Source of the DNA: Ferirhizobium litorale
GTDB lineage: Bacteria; Pseudomonadota; Alphaproteobacteria; Rhizobiales; Rhizobiaceae
Direction: 5' to 3'
Length of the DNA: 64,000 bases
Assembly (NCBI GenBank): GCA_030028905.1
Contig: JALDYZ010000003.1
Span: 186,001-250,000 of the forward strand
The position numbers were made by a program, and so were the translations under genes. Positions 26,484 to 36,839 of this stretch are shown here, piece by piece. The notes below the pieces were generated by a model. It saw only the letters and a program-made list of their open reading frames with translations. It did no database searches and was not told the origin of the DNA. How positions within the stretch are numbered: position 1 is the stretch's first letter; the number at the start of each line of letters is the position of its first letter.

Positions 26484-26909
26484 ATGCCGTTTCTCGCAAA
26501 TCTCGCCATCGGGCTGATCTTCGGACTAGGCCTCGTTCTCTCGGGCATGGCCAACCCCGCCAAGGTCCAGAATTTCCTCGATCTCTTCGGCACCTGGGAT
26601 CCATCGCTCGCCTTCGTCATGGGCGGCGCGATCCTCGTTACCTTCATCGGCTACCGCTTGGTCTGGCAACGAGGGGCACCGGTCTCCGGAGGCAGTTTCC
26701 AGCTACCGTCGAGGACCGACATAGACAGCCGCATCCTGCTCGGGCCGGCGATCTTCGGCATTGGCTGGGGGCTCGGCGGCTATTGCCCCGGACCGGCGCT
26801 GACCGCGCTCGGCCTTGCCGCGCCCGGTACGCTCGCCTTCGTCCCGGCAATGCTGGCCGGCATGTGGCTTGCCCGCAATCTGCCAGAGCATCGCAAGCAA
26901 CCCGCCTGA
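26484..26909 (+). CDS. YeeE/YedE-family sulfur transporter subunit (second half)
   Basis: A 141-residue membrane protein starting at 26484, four bases after the previous stop; the longer upstream frame overlaps the first subunit and is spurious. It carries [20 protein letters not shown] and the second conserved cysteine motif [13 protein letters not shown] near residue 97. Together with the preceding gene it reconstitutes the duplicated fold found in single-chain YeeE proteins. It lies in the sulfide operon, 22 bases before sulP. Confidence 0.87.
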   Translation: MPFLANLAIGLIFGLGLVLSGMANPAKVQNFLDLFGTWDPSLAFVMGGAILVTFIGYRLVWQRGAPVSGGSFQLPSRTDIDSRILLGPAIFGIGWGLGGYCPGPALTALGLAAPGTLAFVPAMLAGMWLARNLPEHRKQPA

Positions 26910-26931
26910 GCAGCGATCGCTGGGGACAGAG

Positions 26932-28701
26932 ATGATAAACCGTATATCGACATTCGTGCCAATCCTCGACTGGGGTCGCCACTACAACCGGCAAACCCTG
27001 GCAAGCGATACGATGGCGGCAGTGATCGTGACGATCATGCTGGTGCCCCAGTCGCTCGCCTATGCGATGCTGGCGGGACTGCCTGCGAAGTACGGACTCT
27101 ATGCCTCGATCCTGCCGCTGGTGGTCTATGCGGTCTTCGGCACCAGCCGGACGCTGGCCGTTGGACCGGTCGCGGTCGCCTCATTGATGACGGCCTCGGC
27201 AGCAGGAACGATCGCGGCGCAAGGCAGCCCGGATTATGTACTGGCGGCCGTGCTGCTGGCAATACTCTCCGGCGCGATGCTGCTGGCCATGGGCATTTTC
27301 CGGCTTGGCTTTCTTGCAAACTTCCTGAGCCATCCCGTCATCAGCGGTTTCATCAGCGCTTCCGGAATCCTGATCGCCGCAAGCCAGATCAAGCATATTC
27401 TGGGTATCTCGGTCTCCGGCGACAGCCTTGTCGAAATCCTCACGCCTCTCGCCATGCACGCCGCAGACATCAACCCCTACACACTGGCGCTCGGGGCGGG
27501 CGTGCTTGCGTTCCTCTATTTCGTCCGGCTGCGGCTGAAACACGTCCTCACAGCTCTCGGGATGCCCGCCCATGCAGGGGACATGGTCGTCAAGGCCGGC
27601 CCTGTTCTGGCCGTCGTGGCGACCATCGCACTTGCCTCGGCCTTCGACCTCGGGGCCAAAGGTGTCGCGCTGGTCGGTGAAATCCCGCAAGGTCTCCCTG
27701 CTTTGGGCTTCCCTCAAGTCGATCCCGCCATGCTGCAGGATCTGGCTATTCCTGCACTGTTGATCAGTCTCATCGGCTTCGTCGAATCCGTTTCCGTTGC
27801 CCAGACGCTCGCCTCGAAGCGGCGCCAGCGCATCGTTCCCGACCAGGAACTGGTAGCGCTGGGTGCGGCCAACATCGCATCCTCAGTGTCATCCGGCTTT
27901 CCGGTGACAGGCGGCTTTGCCCGCTCGGTCGTCAACTTCGATGCCGGCGCCCAGACCCCGGCAGCAGGCATATTTACGGCCGCCGGAATTGCCGTCACCG
28001 CCCTGTTTTTCACGCCCTATCTTGCCGCACTGCCACAGGCAACGCTTGCCGCCACGATTATTGTTGCGGTCCTCTCCCTGGTCGACGTCAAGGTGCTCCG
28101 GCGGATCTGGACCTACTCGAAGATCGACTTCATCGCGATGGCCGCGACGATCCTCGGAACGCTGTTCATCGGCGTGGAAACGGGCGTCGTGCTGGGTGTA
28201 GTGCTGTCGCTGGTACTGCATCTCTATCGCACCAGCACGCCGCATATCGCGATTGTCGGCAATGTGCCCGGCTCCGAGCATTTCCGCAATGTAGAACGCC
28301 ACGACGTCCTCACCGTGCCGGAAATCCTGACGGTGCGCGTCGACGAAAGCCTGTATTTCGCCAACAGCCGCTTCCTGGAAGACCGGATTGCAGCACTCGT
28401 TGCAGCCCGACCCGAGGTCCGCCACCTGGTGCTCATGTGTTCGGCAGTGAATGCAATCGATGCCAGCGCGCTGGAAAGTCTCGAGGAGATCAATCACCGC
28501 CTGAAGGACGCCGGCATCATGCTGCATCTGTCGGAGGTCAAGGGTCCCGTCATGGATCGCCTGCGAAAAACTGACCTGCTCGAACAACTGACCGGCAAGG
28601 TCTTTCTTTCGCAGTACGATGCCTTCAGGGCCTTGTGTACCTCGACAGCGTCTGGAGCACCCGACCTGATACGCCCGACAGGTTCAATCGTTGTCGGCTG
28701 A
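26932..28701 (+). CDS. SulP-family anion transporter with STAS domain
   Basis: A 589-residue protein. The SulP signature region is near the N-terminus ([25 protein letters not shown], about residues 35-60). Further transmembrane segments continue to about residue 420, and a C-terminal cytoplasmic STAS domain spans about 455-570 ([36 protein letters not shown]). Being last in the blh-bigR operon it is a good candidate for exporting sulfite or sulfate formed by persulfide oxidation, as proposed for related operons. Its final 18 bases overlap the 3' end of ftsK on the other strand. Confidence 0.9.
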   Translation: MINRISTFVPILDWGRHYNRQTLASDTMAAVIVTIMLVPQSLAYAMLAGLPAKYGLYASILPLVVYAVFGTSRTLAVGPVAVASLMTASAAGTIAAQGSPDYVLAAVLLAILSGAMLLAMGIFRLGFLANFLSHPVISGFISASGILIAASQIKHILGISVSGDSLVEILTPLAMHAADINPYTLALGAGVLAFLYFVRLRLKHVLTALGMPAHAGDMVVKAGPVLAVVATIALASAFDLGAKGVALVGEIPQGLPALGFPQVDPAMLQDLAIPALLISLIGFVESVSVAQTLASKRRQRIVPDQELVALGAANIASSVSSGFPVTGGFARSVVNFDAGAQTPAAGIFTAAGIAVTALFFTPYLAALPQATLAATIIVAVLSLVDVKVLRRIWTYSKIDFIAMAATILGTLFIGVETGVVLGVVLSLVLHLYRTSTPHIAIVGNVPGSEHFRNVERHDVLTVPEILTVRVDESLYFANSRFLEDRIAALVAARPEVRHLVLMCSAVNAIDASALESLEEINHRLKDAGIMLHLSEVKGPVMDRLRKTDLLEQLTGKVFLSQYDAFRALCTSTASGAPDLIRPTGSIVVG

Positions 28702-31572
28702 AATGATCTCACGCTTGCCGACGTGGTTGGCGGGGCCGACGAGACCTTCCTTCTCCATCCGCTCGACCAGCGAGGCGGCGCGATTGTAGCCGATCTGCAG
28801 TCGGCGCTGGATGTAGGAGGTCGAGCACTTCTTGTCGCGCATGACCACCTTCACGGCCTGCTCGTAGAGCTCGTTGCCATCTTCGGCGGCAACATTGCCC
28901 TTGTCGAACACCGCACCGCTGTCCGCAGGCACCGGCTCGTCCTCTTCGTCTTCGGCAGCCGTCACTGTATTCAGATAGTCGGGCCGTCCCTGCGTCTTGA
29001 GATGCGCGACGATCCGCTCGACTTCCTCGTCGGAGACAAAGGCGCCGTGGACGCGTGCAATCCGCCCGCCGCCGATCATATGCAGCATGTCGCCCTGGCC
29101 GAGGAGTTGCTCGGCCCCCTGCTCGCCGAGGATCGTGCGGCTGTCGATCTTCGAGGTGACCTGGAAGGATATGCGGGTCGGGAAGTTCGCCTTGATCGTG
29201 CCGGTGATGACATCGACCGAAGGACGCTGCGTCGCCATGATCAGGTGGATGCCGGCGGCGCGCGCCATCTGCGCCAGGCGCTGGATCGCCCCTTCGATGT
29301 CCTTGCCGGCGACCATCATCAGGTCGGCCATCTCGTCGACGATCACGACGATGTAGGGCATCGGCGTGAGGTCCATTTCCTCCTGCTCGTAGGTCGCCTC
29401 GCCGGTGTCCCTATCGAAGCCCGACTGGACCGTGCAAATGATTGTCTCGCCGCGCTCCTTGGCGGCGCGGACCCGACTGTTAAAGCCGTCGATATTGCGC
29501 ACGCCGAGGCGGGACATCTTCTTGTAGCGGTCCTCCATTTCGCGGACCGCCCATTTCAGCGCCATGACCGCCTTCTTCGGATCGGTGACGACCGGTGTCA
29601 GCAGATGCGGAATGCCGTCATAGATCGACAGCTCCAGCATCTTCGGATCGACCATGATCAGGCGGCATTCGTCGGGGCGCAGACGATAGAGCAACGACAG
29701 GATCATGGTGTTGACGGCCACCGACTTGCCCGAACCGGTTGTGCCGGCGACCAGCAGATGCGGCATCTTGGCGAGTTCGGCGATCACCGGTTCGCCGCCG
29801 ATGGTCTTGCCGAGGCAGAGCGCCAGCTTGTACTTGGTGCTCTCATAGTCCTCCGATTCGATCATCTCGCGGAAATAGACGGTTTCGCGGGTCGCATTCG
29901 GAAGCTCGATGCCGATGACGTTGCGACCGGGAACCACCGCGACGCGGGCCGAAAGCGCCGACATGGAGCGGGCGATATCGTCGGCAAGTCCGATGACCCG
30001 CGAGGACTTGACGCCGGGCGCCGGCTCGAATTCGTAAAGTGTCACGACCGGTCCGGGGCGAACATGAATGATCTCGCCCTTGACGCCGAAATCTTCCAGA
30101 ACGCTTTCGAGAAGGCCGGCGTTCTGCTCCAGTTGCTCCTGCGTGAAGGCGATTTCCTCGCGTACATCAGGCACCTGCAGGAATTCTGTCGACGGATATT
30201 CGTAGTCCGGGTGGAAAAGCGATGCCCTTCGGGCATGCGCACCTCGAGTCAGCGGTGCGAGCGGCCGCTCCGGCTGCACACTTGCCGGCAGGACCACCGT
30301 CAGCCGCGACGCCTCCAGGGGAGCTTCTTCCGCCTGCGGCGCAACGGGAGCAACGGTGGCTTCCGCGATCAGGACCTGGGAGGCCTCGACGACGCGTTCG
30401 GTCACGACCGGCTTGTGCGCTTTTACCTGCTCCGGTGCCAGAGAAGGCACTTCTCGCACTGGTTCCGGCGACGAAACCGGCACAGCAGGTGATCTGCTTT
30501 GTGCAAGGGTTGGCACATTCGACCTTGGCGTTTCTATCCGAGCGGTCTTGATGGCTGCTACAGCAGTCCTCAACACCGTGGCGACGGGCACGACGACTGC
30601 TTCGGTTGGACCTGTCGGCACGACTTGCGCGGGCGATGCGGGAGTCTCCGCCGGGGGACTGAAGCGGATGATCTCCGCCGGTCGGCCGGGACGTCGCCAT
30701 TCTAGGACACGGTAGAACGAAAGAACCGGGCGCGGCGGAGCAGCGATGTCTTGCACCGGAGCATTTGGGGTTTCGGCTAAATCGACGACGCCACCAAACT
30801 CCAGGGCTGCCCAGAAGACATCGTCGGAAACATTGGACAACCGCGGTTCGGGGCCAACGGGTGTATTCGGCTCAACGGTTGTGGTCGTAGCGGGAACTTC
30901 GCTCACCTGGGGAGTCGGCTCAGCAACAGACGCAGGCGGCGCGACTGCCACAATCGGCTCTGCCGCCGAAACCGGCACGCTTTGCGCAACATGAGCGGAC
31001 GCGACAACGGCATCGCGCCGTGCCGGTCCAACGGGCATTGTGGACGGCGCAATGGCGCGTCGACCGGCGACTGCAGGGGTGGAGGCAGGGATCGGTTCCT
31101 TCACCACTGGCGCCGCGGTATGACGCAGCGTCGGGTCGGATGCCCTCGCCTTCGGCTCAGGTTCCGGCACCGAAGGTTGGCGACGCTTTGCGATCTCGCT
31201 TTCTGGGGTGCGAGTAAAGCGGACGTTGTCGGCAAGCACGAATGCACTTTGCCAGACCGGAAGGTCAACGGCTGCAACGCCTGACGGAAGCTTCGGCGGC
31301 TCCGCCATACGCTGCGGCACATGCCGCTGCACTTCCCTCGGTGCCGTGCCCGAAGCCTTCTGGTTAGCGGCAGGCTGTGAATGGGGCGGCAGGTAAGATT
31401 CCCGCGAAAATGTGGGGTCGAGCCGGCGAGCAAGCTCGTCACGCAGCATCTGCTCCCGTGCATCAATCTCCGCCTGTGTTCTCTGCACACGCGCGGGCGT
31501 TTCACCCCGCGCGTTGTGCTCTTCCGTACGATCGGTCGGGGCCGATAAATGGTTCGATCTGGAGATACGCAT
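28684..31572 (-). CDS. ftsK: FtsK/SpoIIIE-type DNA translocase lacking the membrane domain
   Basis: A 962-residue protein. The motor has Walker [10 protein letters not shown] (Lys616), Walker [14 protein letters not shown] (about residue 743) and the [20 protein letters not shown] block. The C-terminal gamma winged helix (about 895-955) has [19 protein letters not shown] for recognising polar DNA sequences. Residues 1 to about 450 are a long proline/alanine/valine-rich linker with no hydrophobic segment that could cross the membrane, unlike classical FtsK with four N-terminal helices. Rhizobia often carry such a second, soluble FtsK. Its role in chromosome segregation is inferred. Its promoter is probably in the A/T-rich gap upstream. 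Confidence 0.93.
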   Translation of the reverse strand: MRISRSNHLSAPTDRTEEHNARGETPARVQRTQAEIDAREQMLRDELARRLDPTFSRESYLPPHSQPAANQKASGTAPREVQRHVPQRMAEPPKLPSGVAAVDLPVWQSAFVLADNVRFTRTPESEIAKRRQPSVPEPEPKARASDPTLRHTAAPVVKEPIPASTPAVAGRRAIAPSTMPVGPARRDAVVASAHVAQSVPVSAAEPIVAVAPPASVAEPTPQVSEVPATTTTVEPNTPVGPEPRLSNVSDDVFWAALEFGGVVDLAETPNAPVQDIAAPPRPVLSFYRVLEWRRPGRPAEIIRFSPPAETPASPAQVVPTGPTEAVVVPVATVLRTAVAAIKTARIETPRSNVPTLAQSRSPAVPVSSPEPVREVPSLAPEQVKAHKPVVTERVVEASQVLIAEATVAPVAPQAEEAPLEASRLTVVLPASVQPERPLAPLTRGAHARRASLFHPDYEYPSTEFLQVPDVREEIAFTQEQLEQNAGLLESVLEDFGVKGEIIHVRPGPVVTLYEFEPAPGVKSSRVIGLADDIARSMSALSARVAVVPGRNVIGIELPNATRETVYFREMIESEDYESTKYKLALCLGKTIGGEPVIAELAKMPHLLVAGTTGSGKSVAVNTMILSLLYRLRPDECRLIMVDPKMLELSIYDGIPHLLTPVVTDPKKAVMALKWAVREMEDRYKKMSRLGVRNIDGFNSRVRAAKERGETIICTVQSGFDRDTGEATYEQEEMDLTPMPYIVVIVDEMADLMMVAGKDIEGAIQRLAQMARAAGIHLIMATQRPSVDVITGTIKANFPTRISFQVTSKIDSRTILGEQGAEQLLGQGDMLHMIGGGRIARVHGAFVSDEEVERIVAHLKTQGRPDYLNTVTAAEDEEDEPVPADSGAVFDKGNVAAEDGNELYEQAVKVVMRDKKCSTSYIQRRLQIGYNRAASLVERMEKEGLVGPANHVGKREIISADND

Positions 31573-31798
31573 GGGACCTATACGCGGAGATGATTTCGGG
31601 CATTGGGGGCACCCAGATCGAATAGGAAATCAAAGTTAATAACTTCCTACTTTTGCCGTTCAAAATGCCGGGCACGAAGTCCGAAATCCGCGTCCGATGA
31701 CCACCATCGTCATATTTTTATCATTTATTTTCAATATATTACAGACATATCTTGTCAAACTTATCACACTCACCCTGCGAATTGTGAATGGCAGATCT
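31573..31798 (-). promoter_or_regulatory. A/T-rich upstream region of ftsK
   Basis: A 226-base gap with a markedly A/T-rich core (about 31705-31760), unlike the surrounding GC-rich genes. On the minus strand TTGACA lies at 31758-31753, followed by A/T-rich sequence with several possible -10 elements (TATATT, ATTGAA). I cannot choose one -10 confidently. Confidence 0.4.
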
Positions 31799-32920
31799 TC
31801 AGAACCGGCCGGGCCGGAAGTGCTGCCGATCGAGGCCGTGGCGCAAACACGCTTCCGGCGGCTCCTTTTCGAGCAATATCGATGCCGCCAGTTGTCCCAG
31901 TGCGGGCGAACTGAGAATTCCAAATCCGCCCTGTCCTGCGAGCCAGAAGAAGTGCGGCTGATCGGGTGCAGGACCAATGACGGGCAGTCGGTCAGGAGAG
32001 AAGCTTCGCAACCCCGCCCAGCTTCGAGCAACCCTGCGCACCTCGACCGTCGTCGCCTCTTCGACGTAGTGAGCGGCCCAGGCTACATCGATCTCCTCCG
32101 GCTGCGCATCGGTCGGCACGGACGGCGTCTCATCGGCCGGAGAGACCAGCAACCGGCCGCCATCCGGCTTGAAATAGAATTCCTCGTCGACTTCGTTGAC
32201 TTCCGGCAGCGCGGCAGCGTCGATGCCCTCCGGCAGGTCGACGAGAATCGCGGTGCGACGGTGCGGCACGATACCCTGCGGCTCGACGCCGAAGATATCG
32301 GCGATCGAATCGGCCCAGGCGCCCGCAGCGTTCACCACCTGGCGTGCTGCAATTTCGCCGTCGGTTGTGACAATGACCCATCGCCTGCCGTCATACCGGG
32401 CCGACAACACCTCTGCTCGCTCCCTGACTTCCACGCCCGCATGGCGCGCGCCGCGTGCGTAGCCCTGCAACAGCGTGTCTACCTCGATGTCCCAGAAGTC
32501 CGGGTCGTAGAAGGCATGCGCCACATAGTCGGGGTCTAGGATAGGTGCGCGATCGATCGCTTCCTCGGCGGTCAGCATTGCGGGGCTTCCTCCGCGTGCC
32601 GTCTCGGTCTCAAACGCCTTGCGCACGTTCTCGGCCTTCTCGGCGTTCGCTATGATCAGGCTTCCGCGCCGCTGCAATAGCGGCACCACTGCGAAACCCG
32701 CCGGCGGTGCGTCAAAGAACTCCTTGGCGACGGCTGCCATGCGAGTAACCTCAAGCGGCATGTATCCCAAGAGGAATTCGGCAGCCGAGCGACCGGTCGA
32801 GTGGTAGCCAAGGCCCTGTTCGCGCTCCAGGACGACAACGGAACGGCTGCCGCCCAGGAAATAGGCCAGTGACAGCCCGGCTATTCCGCCGCCGATGATC
32901 GCAATGTCGAATTCCCGCAT
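31799..32920 (-). CDS. FAD-dependent amino-acid oxidase/dehydrogenase (DAO family)
   Basis: The start at 32920 follows GAGGGGGAAG; 373 residues. The N-terminal FAD motif FDIAIIGGGIAGLSLAYFL begins at residue 4, and LGYHSTGRSAAEF follows. The C-terminal FAD region is LRSFSPDRLPVIGPAP and GQGGFGILSSPALG. The DAO/glycine-oxidase-like family oxidises amines or amino acids to imines. No pathway partner is adjacent apart from the broken LysR gene, whose 3' end overlaps this start. The substrate is unknown; D-amino acids, glycine or a sarcosine-like amine are possible. Confidence 0.85.
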   Translation of the reverse strand: MREFDIAIIGGGIAGLSLAYFLGGSRSVVVLEREQGLGYHSTGRSAAEFLLGYMPLEVTRMAAVAKEFFDAPPAGFAVVPLLQRRGSLIIANAEKAENVRKAFETETARGGSPAMLTAEEAIDRAPILDPDYVAHAFYDPDFWDIEVDTLLQGYARGARHAGVEVRERAEVLSARYDGRRWVIVTTDGEIAARQVVNAAGAWADSIADIFGVEPQGIVPHRRTAILVDLPEGIDAAALPEVNEVDEEFYFKPDGGRLLVSPADETPSVPTDAQPEEIDVAWAAHYVEEATTVEVRRVARSWAGLRSFSPDRLPVIGPAPDQPHFFWLAGQGGFGILSSPALGQLAASILLEKEPPEACLRHGLDRQHFRPGRF

Positions 32921-33833
32921 ATCTTCCCCCTCGTCTGCGTTGCGCAAAAGCCTGGTCCGCAAGGGATCGCGTGATGTCCGGCGTTACGTGAACCCGTCTT
33001 ACCGAGCTGAGAACCCACTTTCAAATTTATAGCGGCAAAACCGACTTGCGCCACCGGCCCTGCGAGGTGCTGCGGCAGCATCCCGATGCCGACATTGGCG
33101 ACGATCAGGCGCATCACTTCCTCGACATTGCTGGACACGGCACGCACGTCCTGTCCGAGCCGATGGCGCGCACTGCGGTCACAGCGGTCATGTGCTGGCC
33201 GCCCAGAACGTCCGCCGTGAACGCGACGTAGGGTTCGCCCCGCAGATCGGTGAGGGTCAGGCCCTTCCGGCCGAAGAGGCGATGACCCACGCCGCAATAG
33301 AGCGCATAGATCTCGCGCTTGTAGAGCACCTTGTCGAGACTGTCAGGGATGATACCGTCGCAAAGGCCGAGCGTCGCCACGCCGCGTTCGACCGCATTGA
33401 TGACATCGGCAGTCGTCTCCACCGTGATACTGAGCGTGGCCTTTGGATGCAGGTGACAGAAGCGGGCGATCTTGGCATCCCAGAAGGGATTGTCGACCTG
33501 GCTGACGGAATGGATGCTGACATGGCCGGTCACCATTTCGGTTGCCGTTTCCAGCGCGTCCGGCAGGCGGACGACCGCTGCGAAGATGTGGCGCGCCTGC
33601 TGGTGCAGGCGCTCGCCTGCCTCCGTCAGTTCGAAACGACCGGGTCGCCGGTCGATCAGCTTGTGGCCGACGCTGGCTTCGAGACGCTTCAGAGCCATGC
33701 TGACTGCCGGTTGCTGCAGCAGCAGGCGATTGGCCGCGGCGGTAATGCTGCCCTCTTCCACCAGCACGACGAATGTACGAAGCAGGTTCCAGTCGAGATA
33801 GTGAGCGAAGCGCTCGAGGCGATTGCTGGACAT
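32881..33833 (-). pseudogene. LysR-family regulator broken by a frameshift
   Basis: The first frame (from an ATG at 33833) encodes a normal LysR N-terminus: helix-turn-helix with EEGSITAAANRLLLQQPAVS, then an effector domain ending GGQHMTAVTAVRA. Family similarity then jumps to another frame (GQDVRAVSSNVEEVMRLIV, then ANVGIGMLPQHLAGPVAQ). The best explanation is loss of one base near 33163-33166. After LAGPVAQ the expected last 30 or so residues are not recognisable, so the 3' end is also degraded. The intact frame alone ends at 33114 (239 residues). The gene probably once regulated the adjacent FAD oxidoreductase. A sequencing error could explain the frameshift but not the lost tail. Confidence 0.75.
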
Positions 33834-33908
33834 AGCGGACCTGGTCACTTGGAAGGATCGATGTTGCGCCGACTACTAGAGGATTCCAACGGCGGCAGCG
33901 ACTCCACC

Positions 33909-34379
33909 CTAGCGGCTGTTTGTCTTGAACAGATAGAGGGAGAGCGCAGCGATGACGAGCGCAAGCGAGACCCCGAACGCGGCTATATCTGCATTGCCAT
34001 CCCAGGCGACCGCCTCACGGAGAAACAGAACGGCAAGCACGGCGATGACAACACTTATGAGATTTGCCTTCAGGTCCTCGAAACTGTTGAGCCTCAGCCA
34101 CTTCGGTAGCGGCAGCGTCTCGTCGACGAAGAGGAAATATAGTCCGATGCCCGTTATGTAGACCGCAATGCCGATCAGGAATACATCGACCGCCTCGACG
34201 ATGCCGACTGCAAACACCTTCACGGCCTTTGTCGATATCGCTCCCTCAACGAGGATTTCGTAAATGGAGGCCGTGAGGACCACGATCTCGTACAGAATCA
34301 GTGCGAAGGAGCCGAGCAGCGTGCCCACGACCGGCACGATCATGATGTAGCGGCTCGCGGCCAGCAGCCGTCGCAGCAT
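33909..34379 (-). CDS. YqhA/UPF0114-family inner-membrane protein
   Basis: About 156 residues from the ATG at 34379, which has GGAAGTGG upstream; an ATG at 34394 would add five residues. Four membrane helices are visible. Family-typical blocks are VVGTLLGSFALILYEIV, AVKVFAVGIVEAVDVFLIGI, GIGLYFLFVDETLPLPKWL and DLKANLISVVIAVLAVLFL. The family is widespread and of unknown function, perhaps a channel. It is transcribed in the same direction as the LysR remnant but appears to be a separate unit. Confidence 0.82.
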   Translation of the reverse strand: MLRRLLAASRYIMIVPVVGTLLGSFALILYEIVVLTASIYEILVEGAISTKAVKVFAVGIVEAVDVFLIGIAVYITGIGLYFLFVDETLPLPKWLRLNSFEDLKANLISVVIAVLAVLFLREAVAWDGNADIAAFGVSLALVIAALSLYLFKTNSR

Positions 34380-34708
34380 CAGCGCCACTTCCATTCCAGG
34401 GAGCCCATGCCCATGCTGCGTTCCTTCAGCCGCGACAACGCATTTTCTGGTTCACATCATCATAATATTCTCCAAATACTTCATCTAACAAGCATTTTGG
34501 CGCATAATATATTTTCAGTGCTTCGGCTGGGTGGGATGTCGTTCTTGACGAGCAGCTTGCGGAGAATATTTCGGGAGCCTCGGATCACGTCGCATCCGAA
34601 TAAGCGAGATTGATATCCAATATCACCTCTATCTATTTCGCTTATGGTCCGGTCGTTTGCATAAATGACAGTGAACGCAACAAAAAAAGCATCCAGAAGG
34701 GGAACGCT
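34380..34708. other. Intergenic region upstream of the orphan binding-protein gene
   Basis: About 330 bases with no supported gene; a 68-codon plus-strand frame (34407-34613) has no family features. Stretches near 34440-34520 are A/T rich. TTGATA at 34610-34615 with CTATTT 17 bases later (34633-34638) is a possible promoter for the binding-protein gene at 34709. Confidence 0.35.
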
Positions 34709-35494
34709 ATGAACAAGACCACCATCGCCGCGCTGGTCATGGCTGCTACCGCCATGTTCGGCATCACCGGCGCCAGTGCGGCCGAAAAGCTGCGCATCGG
34801 CACAGAAGGCGCATATCCACCATTCAACTTCGTTGACTCCGCCGGCAATGTCGGTGGCTTCGACGTCGACATCGGGAAGGCGCTTTGCGCCAAGATGGGC
34901 GCCGAATGCGAAGTCGTCACCCAGGATTGGGACGGCATCATTCCGGCGCTGCAGGGCAAGAAGTTCGACATGATCATCGCCTCGATGTTCATAACCGAGG
35001 ATCGCAAGAAGCAGGTGTCCTTCACTAACCCCTACTATCTCGCGGCTATGACCATGGCGGCCCCAAAGAACGCCGGAATCACGGACTTCACCAACGAGGG
35101 CATGAAGGGCAAGGTCATCGGCGCCCAGTCGGGCACCACGCAGGCGGAATATGCGACCGCGATGTTCCCGGATGCCGAAATAAAACTCTACCCGACCCAG
35201 GACGAGGTCAACATCGACATGGTCAACGGCCGTCTTGATGCCCAGGTCGGCGACATGCTGCCGCTTCTCGACTGGGTGACCAAGAACGATGACGGCAAGG
35301 CGTGCTGCGAACTGATCGGGCCGCCAATCACCGATCCTAAGTTCGTCGGCGAGGGCGTCGGCATCGCGGTTCGCCAGGAAGACAACGACCTGCGCGAAAA
35401 GCTGAACAAGGCGCTCGAGGAAATTCGCGCCGACGGCACCTATCAGAAGATCAACGAGAAGTACTTCCCGATCGACATCTACACGATGAAGTAG
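34709..35494 (+). CDS. Amino-acid ABC transporter periplasmic binding protein (family 3), orphan
   Basis: The start at 34709 follows AAGGGGAA; 261 residues. The Sec signal peptide MNKTTIAALVMAATAMFGI...ASA is cut near residue 23. The mature protein is of the HisJ/ArgT/OccT type: LRIGTEGAYPPFNFVDSAG, then GFDVDIGKALCAKMGAECE, then WDGIIPALQGKKFDMIIASM. It binds a polar or basic amino acid or an opine. No permease or ATPase gene is adjacent, so it must work with a transporter elsewhere or act as an independent sensor. A hairpin follows its stop. Confidence 0.9.
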   Translation: MNKTTIAALVMAATAMFGITGASAAEKLRIGTEGAYPPFNFVDSAGNVGGFDVDIGKALCAKMGAECEVVTQDWDGIIPALQGKKFDMIIASMFITEDRKKQVSFTNPYYLAAMTMAAPKNAGITDFTNEGMKGKVIGAQSGTTQAEYATAMFPDAEIKLYPTQDEVNIDMVNGRLDAQVGDMLPLLDWVTKNDDGKACCELIGPPITDPKFVGEGVGIAVRQEDNDLREKLNKALEEIRADGTYQKINEKYFPIDIYTMK

Positions 35495-35517
35495 GCCGTC
35501 CGAGATCGTCAGATTCC

Positions 35518-35544
35518 GTGCGCCCGGAGAATATTCGGGCGCAC
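35518..35544. terminator. Convergent hairpin between binding-protein gene and ttuD
   Basis: GTGCGCCCG (35518-35526) pairs exactly with CGGGCGCAC (35536-35544) around GAGAATATT. The stem is followed by CCTTTG on the plus strand. It lies between two converging genes (stops at 35494 and 35564). Confidence 0.65.
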
Positions 35545-35563
35545 CCTTTGACGAGCCGCCCGA

Positions 35564-36832
35564 TCACTTGGCTCCGTCGACCAGGATGGCGCGGAAATCG
35601 TTGACGTTGGTTCCGGTGGGGCCCGGCACGAAGAGGTCGCCGGCGGCGGCGAATGCCGAATAGGCATCGTGTCCGGCAAGATGTGCCCGCGGATCGACGC
35701 CCGCCGCGCGCATGCGCGCCGCGCTGTCGCCATCGGCGAATGCCCCGGCATTGTCCTCCGAACCGTCGATGCCGTCGGTATCGGCTGCAAGGGCGTGGAT
35801 ACCCGCACATCCATCGATATCGACGGCGAAGGAGAGCAGGAATTCGCTGTTGCGCCCGCCGCGCCCGTGAGTTCCGGCGATCGTCACCGTCGTTTCCCCT
35901 CCCGAGAGAATGACCACCGGCTTGCGGAACGGTCGATCGCGCAGCAAGGTCCCGCGGGCAATGGCCGCATGCACCTTGCCGACATCCCTCGCCTCGCCTT
36001 CGATCGCGTCGGAAAGGGTGACCGGCTCGACCCCCATTGCGCGTGCCTTCGCAGCTGCAGCCTCGAGCGAGACCCCGGCTGAGGCGATGACATGGACTTC
36101 GTTGCGCGAGAAGGCGGGATCGCCGGCAAGCGGTGCCGCGGCGGCTGTCGACCGCAGGTGCGCCATGACCGCCTCTGGCAACGCCATGCGGTACTCGGCG
36201 ACGATACCGAGCGCATCCTGTGCCGTAGATCCGTCCGGCACCGTCGGTCCTGAGGCGATGAAAGCGGGATTGTCGCCGGGAACGTCGGAAACGACAAGGC
36301 TGACGACCCGGGCGGGCGCTGCCGCGAAGGCGAGCCTCCCGCCCTTGATCCGCGACACGTGCTTGCGCACCACATTCATCGCCGAGATCGGCGCACCCGA
36401 TGCCAGCAGAGCCTTGTTGACGGCAATCTCGTCGGCCAACGTCAGGCCTTGCGGCGGCGCGGGCAGGAGCGATGATCCGCCACCGGATACGAGGGCAATC
36501 ACCAGATCGTCCGCCGTCAGGCCTTGAACCGCTTCCAGCAGGGCACGCGATCCAACAAGCCCGGCCTCATCGGGCACCGGATGCGCCGATTGCAGCACCT
36601 TGATGCGTTCGCACGGTTCGATCGGCCCGTGCCGGGCCACGACCACGCCCTCCAGGGGGCCGTCCCATAGCTGTTCGAATGCGGCCCCCATCTGGCTCGC
36701 CGCCTTACCCGCACCAACCACGACCGTGCGCCCTTTCGGTCGTTGCGGCAGATGCGCCCGGATTGCCTCCAGAGGGTCTGCAGCGGCGACTGCCGCGTCG
36801 AAAAGGGTCGTCAGGAAGGTGCGCTGGTTCAT
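35564..36832 (-). CDS. ttuD: Glycerate 2-kinase (TtuD/MOFRL type)
   Basis: The start at 36832 gives 422 residues and lies seven bases after the stop of the A/B-barrel gene. The family (GckA/TtuD, DUF4147 plus MOFRL) is recognised from VVVGAGKAASQMGAAFE near residue 37, LVSGGGSSLLPAPPQGLTL near 114, and the C-terminal MOFRL block SGGETTVTIAGTHGRGGRNSE. It phosphorylates D-glycerate with ATP, feeding glycolysis; older annotations call it hydroxypyruvate reductase. It is the last gene of the 14-gene run, which suggests glycerate is a product of the pathway. That inference is the best clue to the substrate. Confidence 0.9.
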   Translation of the reverse strand: MNQRTFLTTLFDAAVAAADPLEAIRAHLPQRPKGRTVVVGAGKAASQMGAAFEQLWDGPLEGVVVARHGPIEPCERIKVLQSAHPVPDEAGLVGSRALLEAVQGLTADDLVIALVSGGGSSLLPAPPQGLTLADEIAVNKALLASGAPISAMNVVRKHVSRIKGGRLAFAAAPARVVSLVVSDVPGDNPAFIASGPTVPDGSTAQDALGIVAEYRMALPEAVMAHLRSTAAAAPLAGDPAFSRNEVHVIASAGVSLEAAAAKARAMGVEPVTLSDAIEGEARDVGKVHAAIARGTLLRDRPFRKPVVILSGGETTVTIAGTHGRGGRNSEFLLSFAVDIDGCAGIHALAADTDGIDGSEDNAGAFADGDSAARMRAAGVDPRAHLAGHDAYSAFAAAGDLFVPGPTGTNVNDFRAILVDGAK

Positions 36833-36839
36833 GAGGTCC

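Noticed and set aside
28723-30492. A 589-codon plus-strand open frame
   Set aside because: It lies antisense to ftsK, whose Walker motifs and gamma domain are unmistakable. The antisense protein is Arg/His/Asp-rich without motifs.
34407-34613. A 68-codon plus-strand frame before the orphan binding protein
   Set aside because: It has no motif and no ribosome-binding site and lies in A/T-rich promoter-like DNA.
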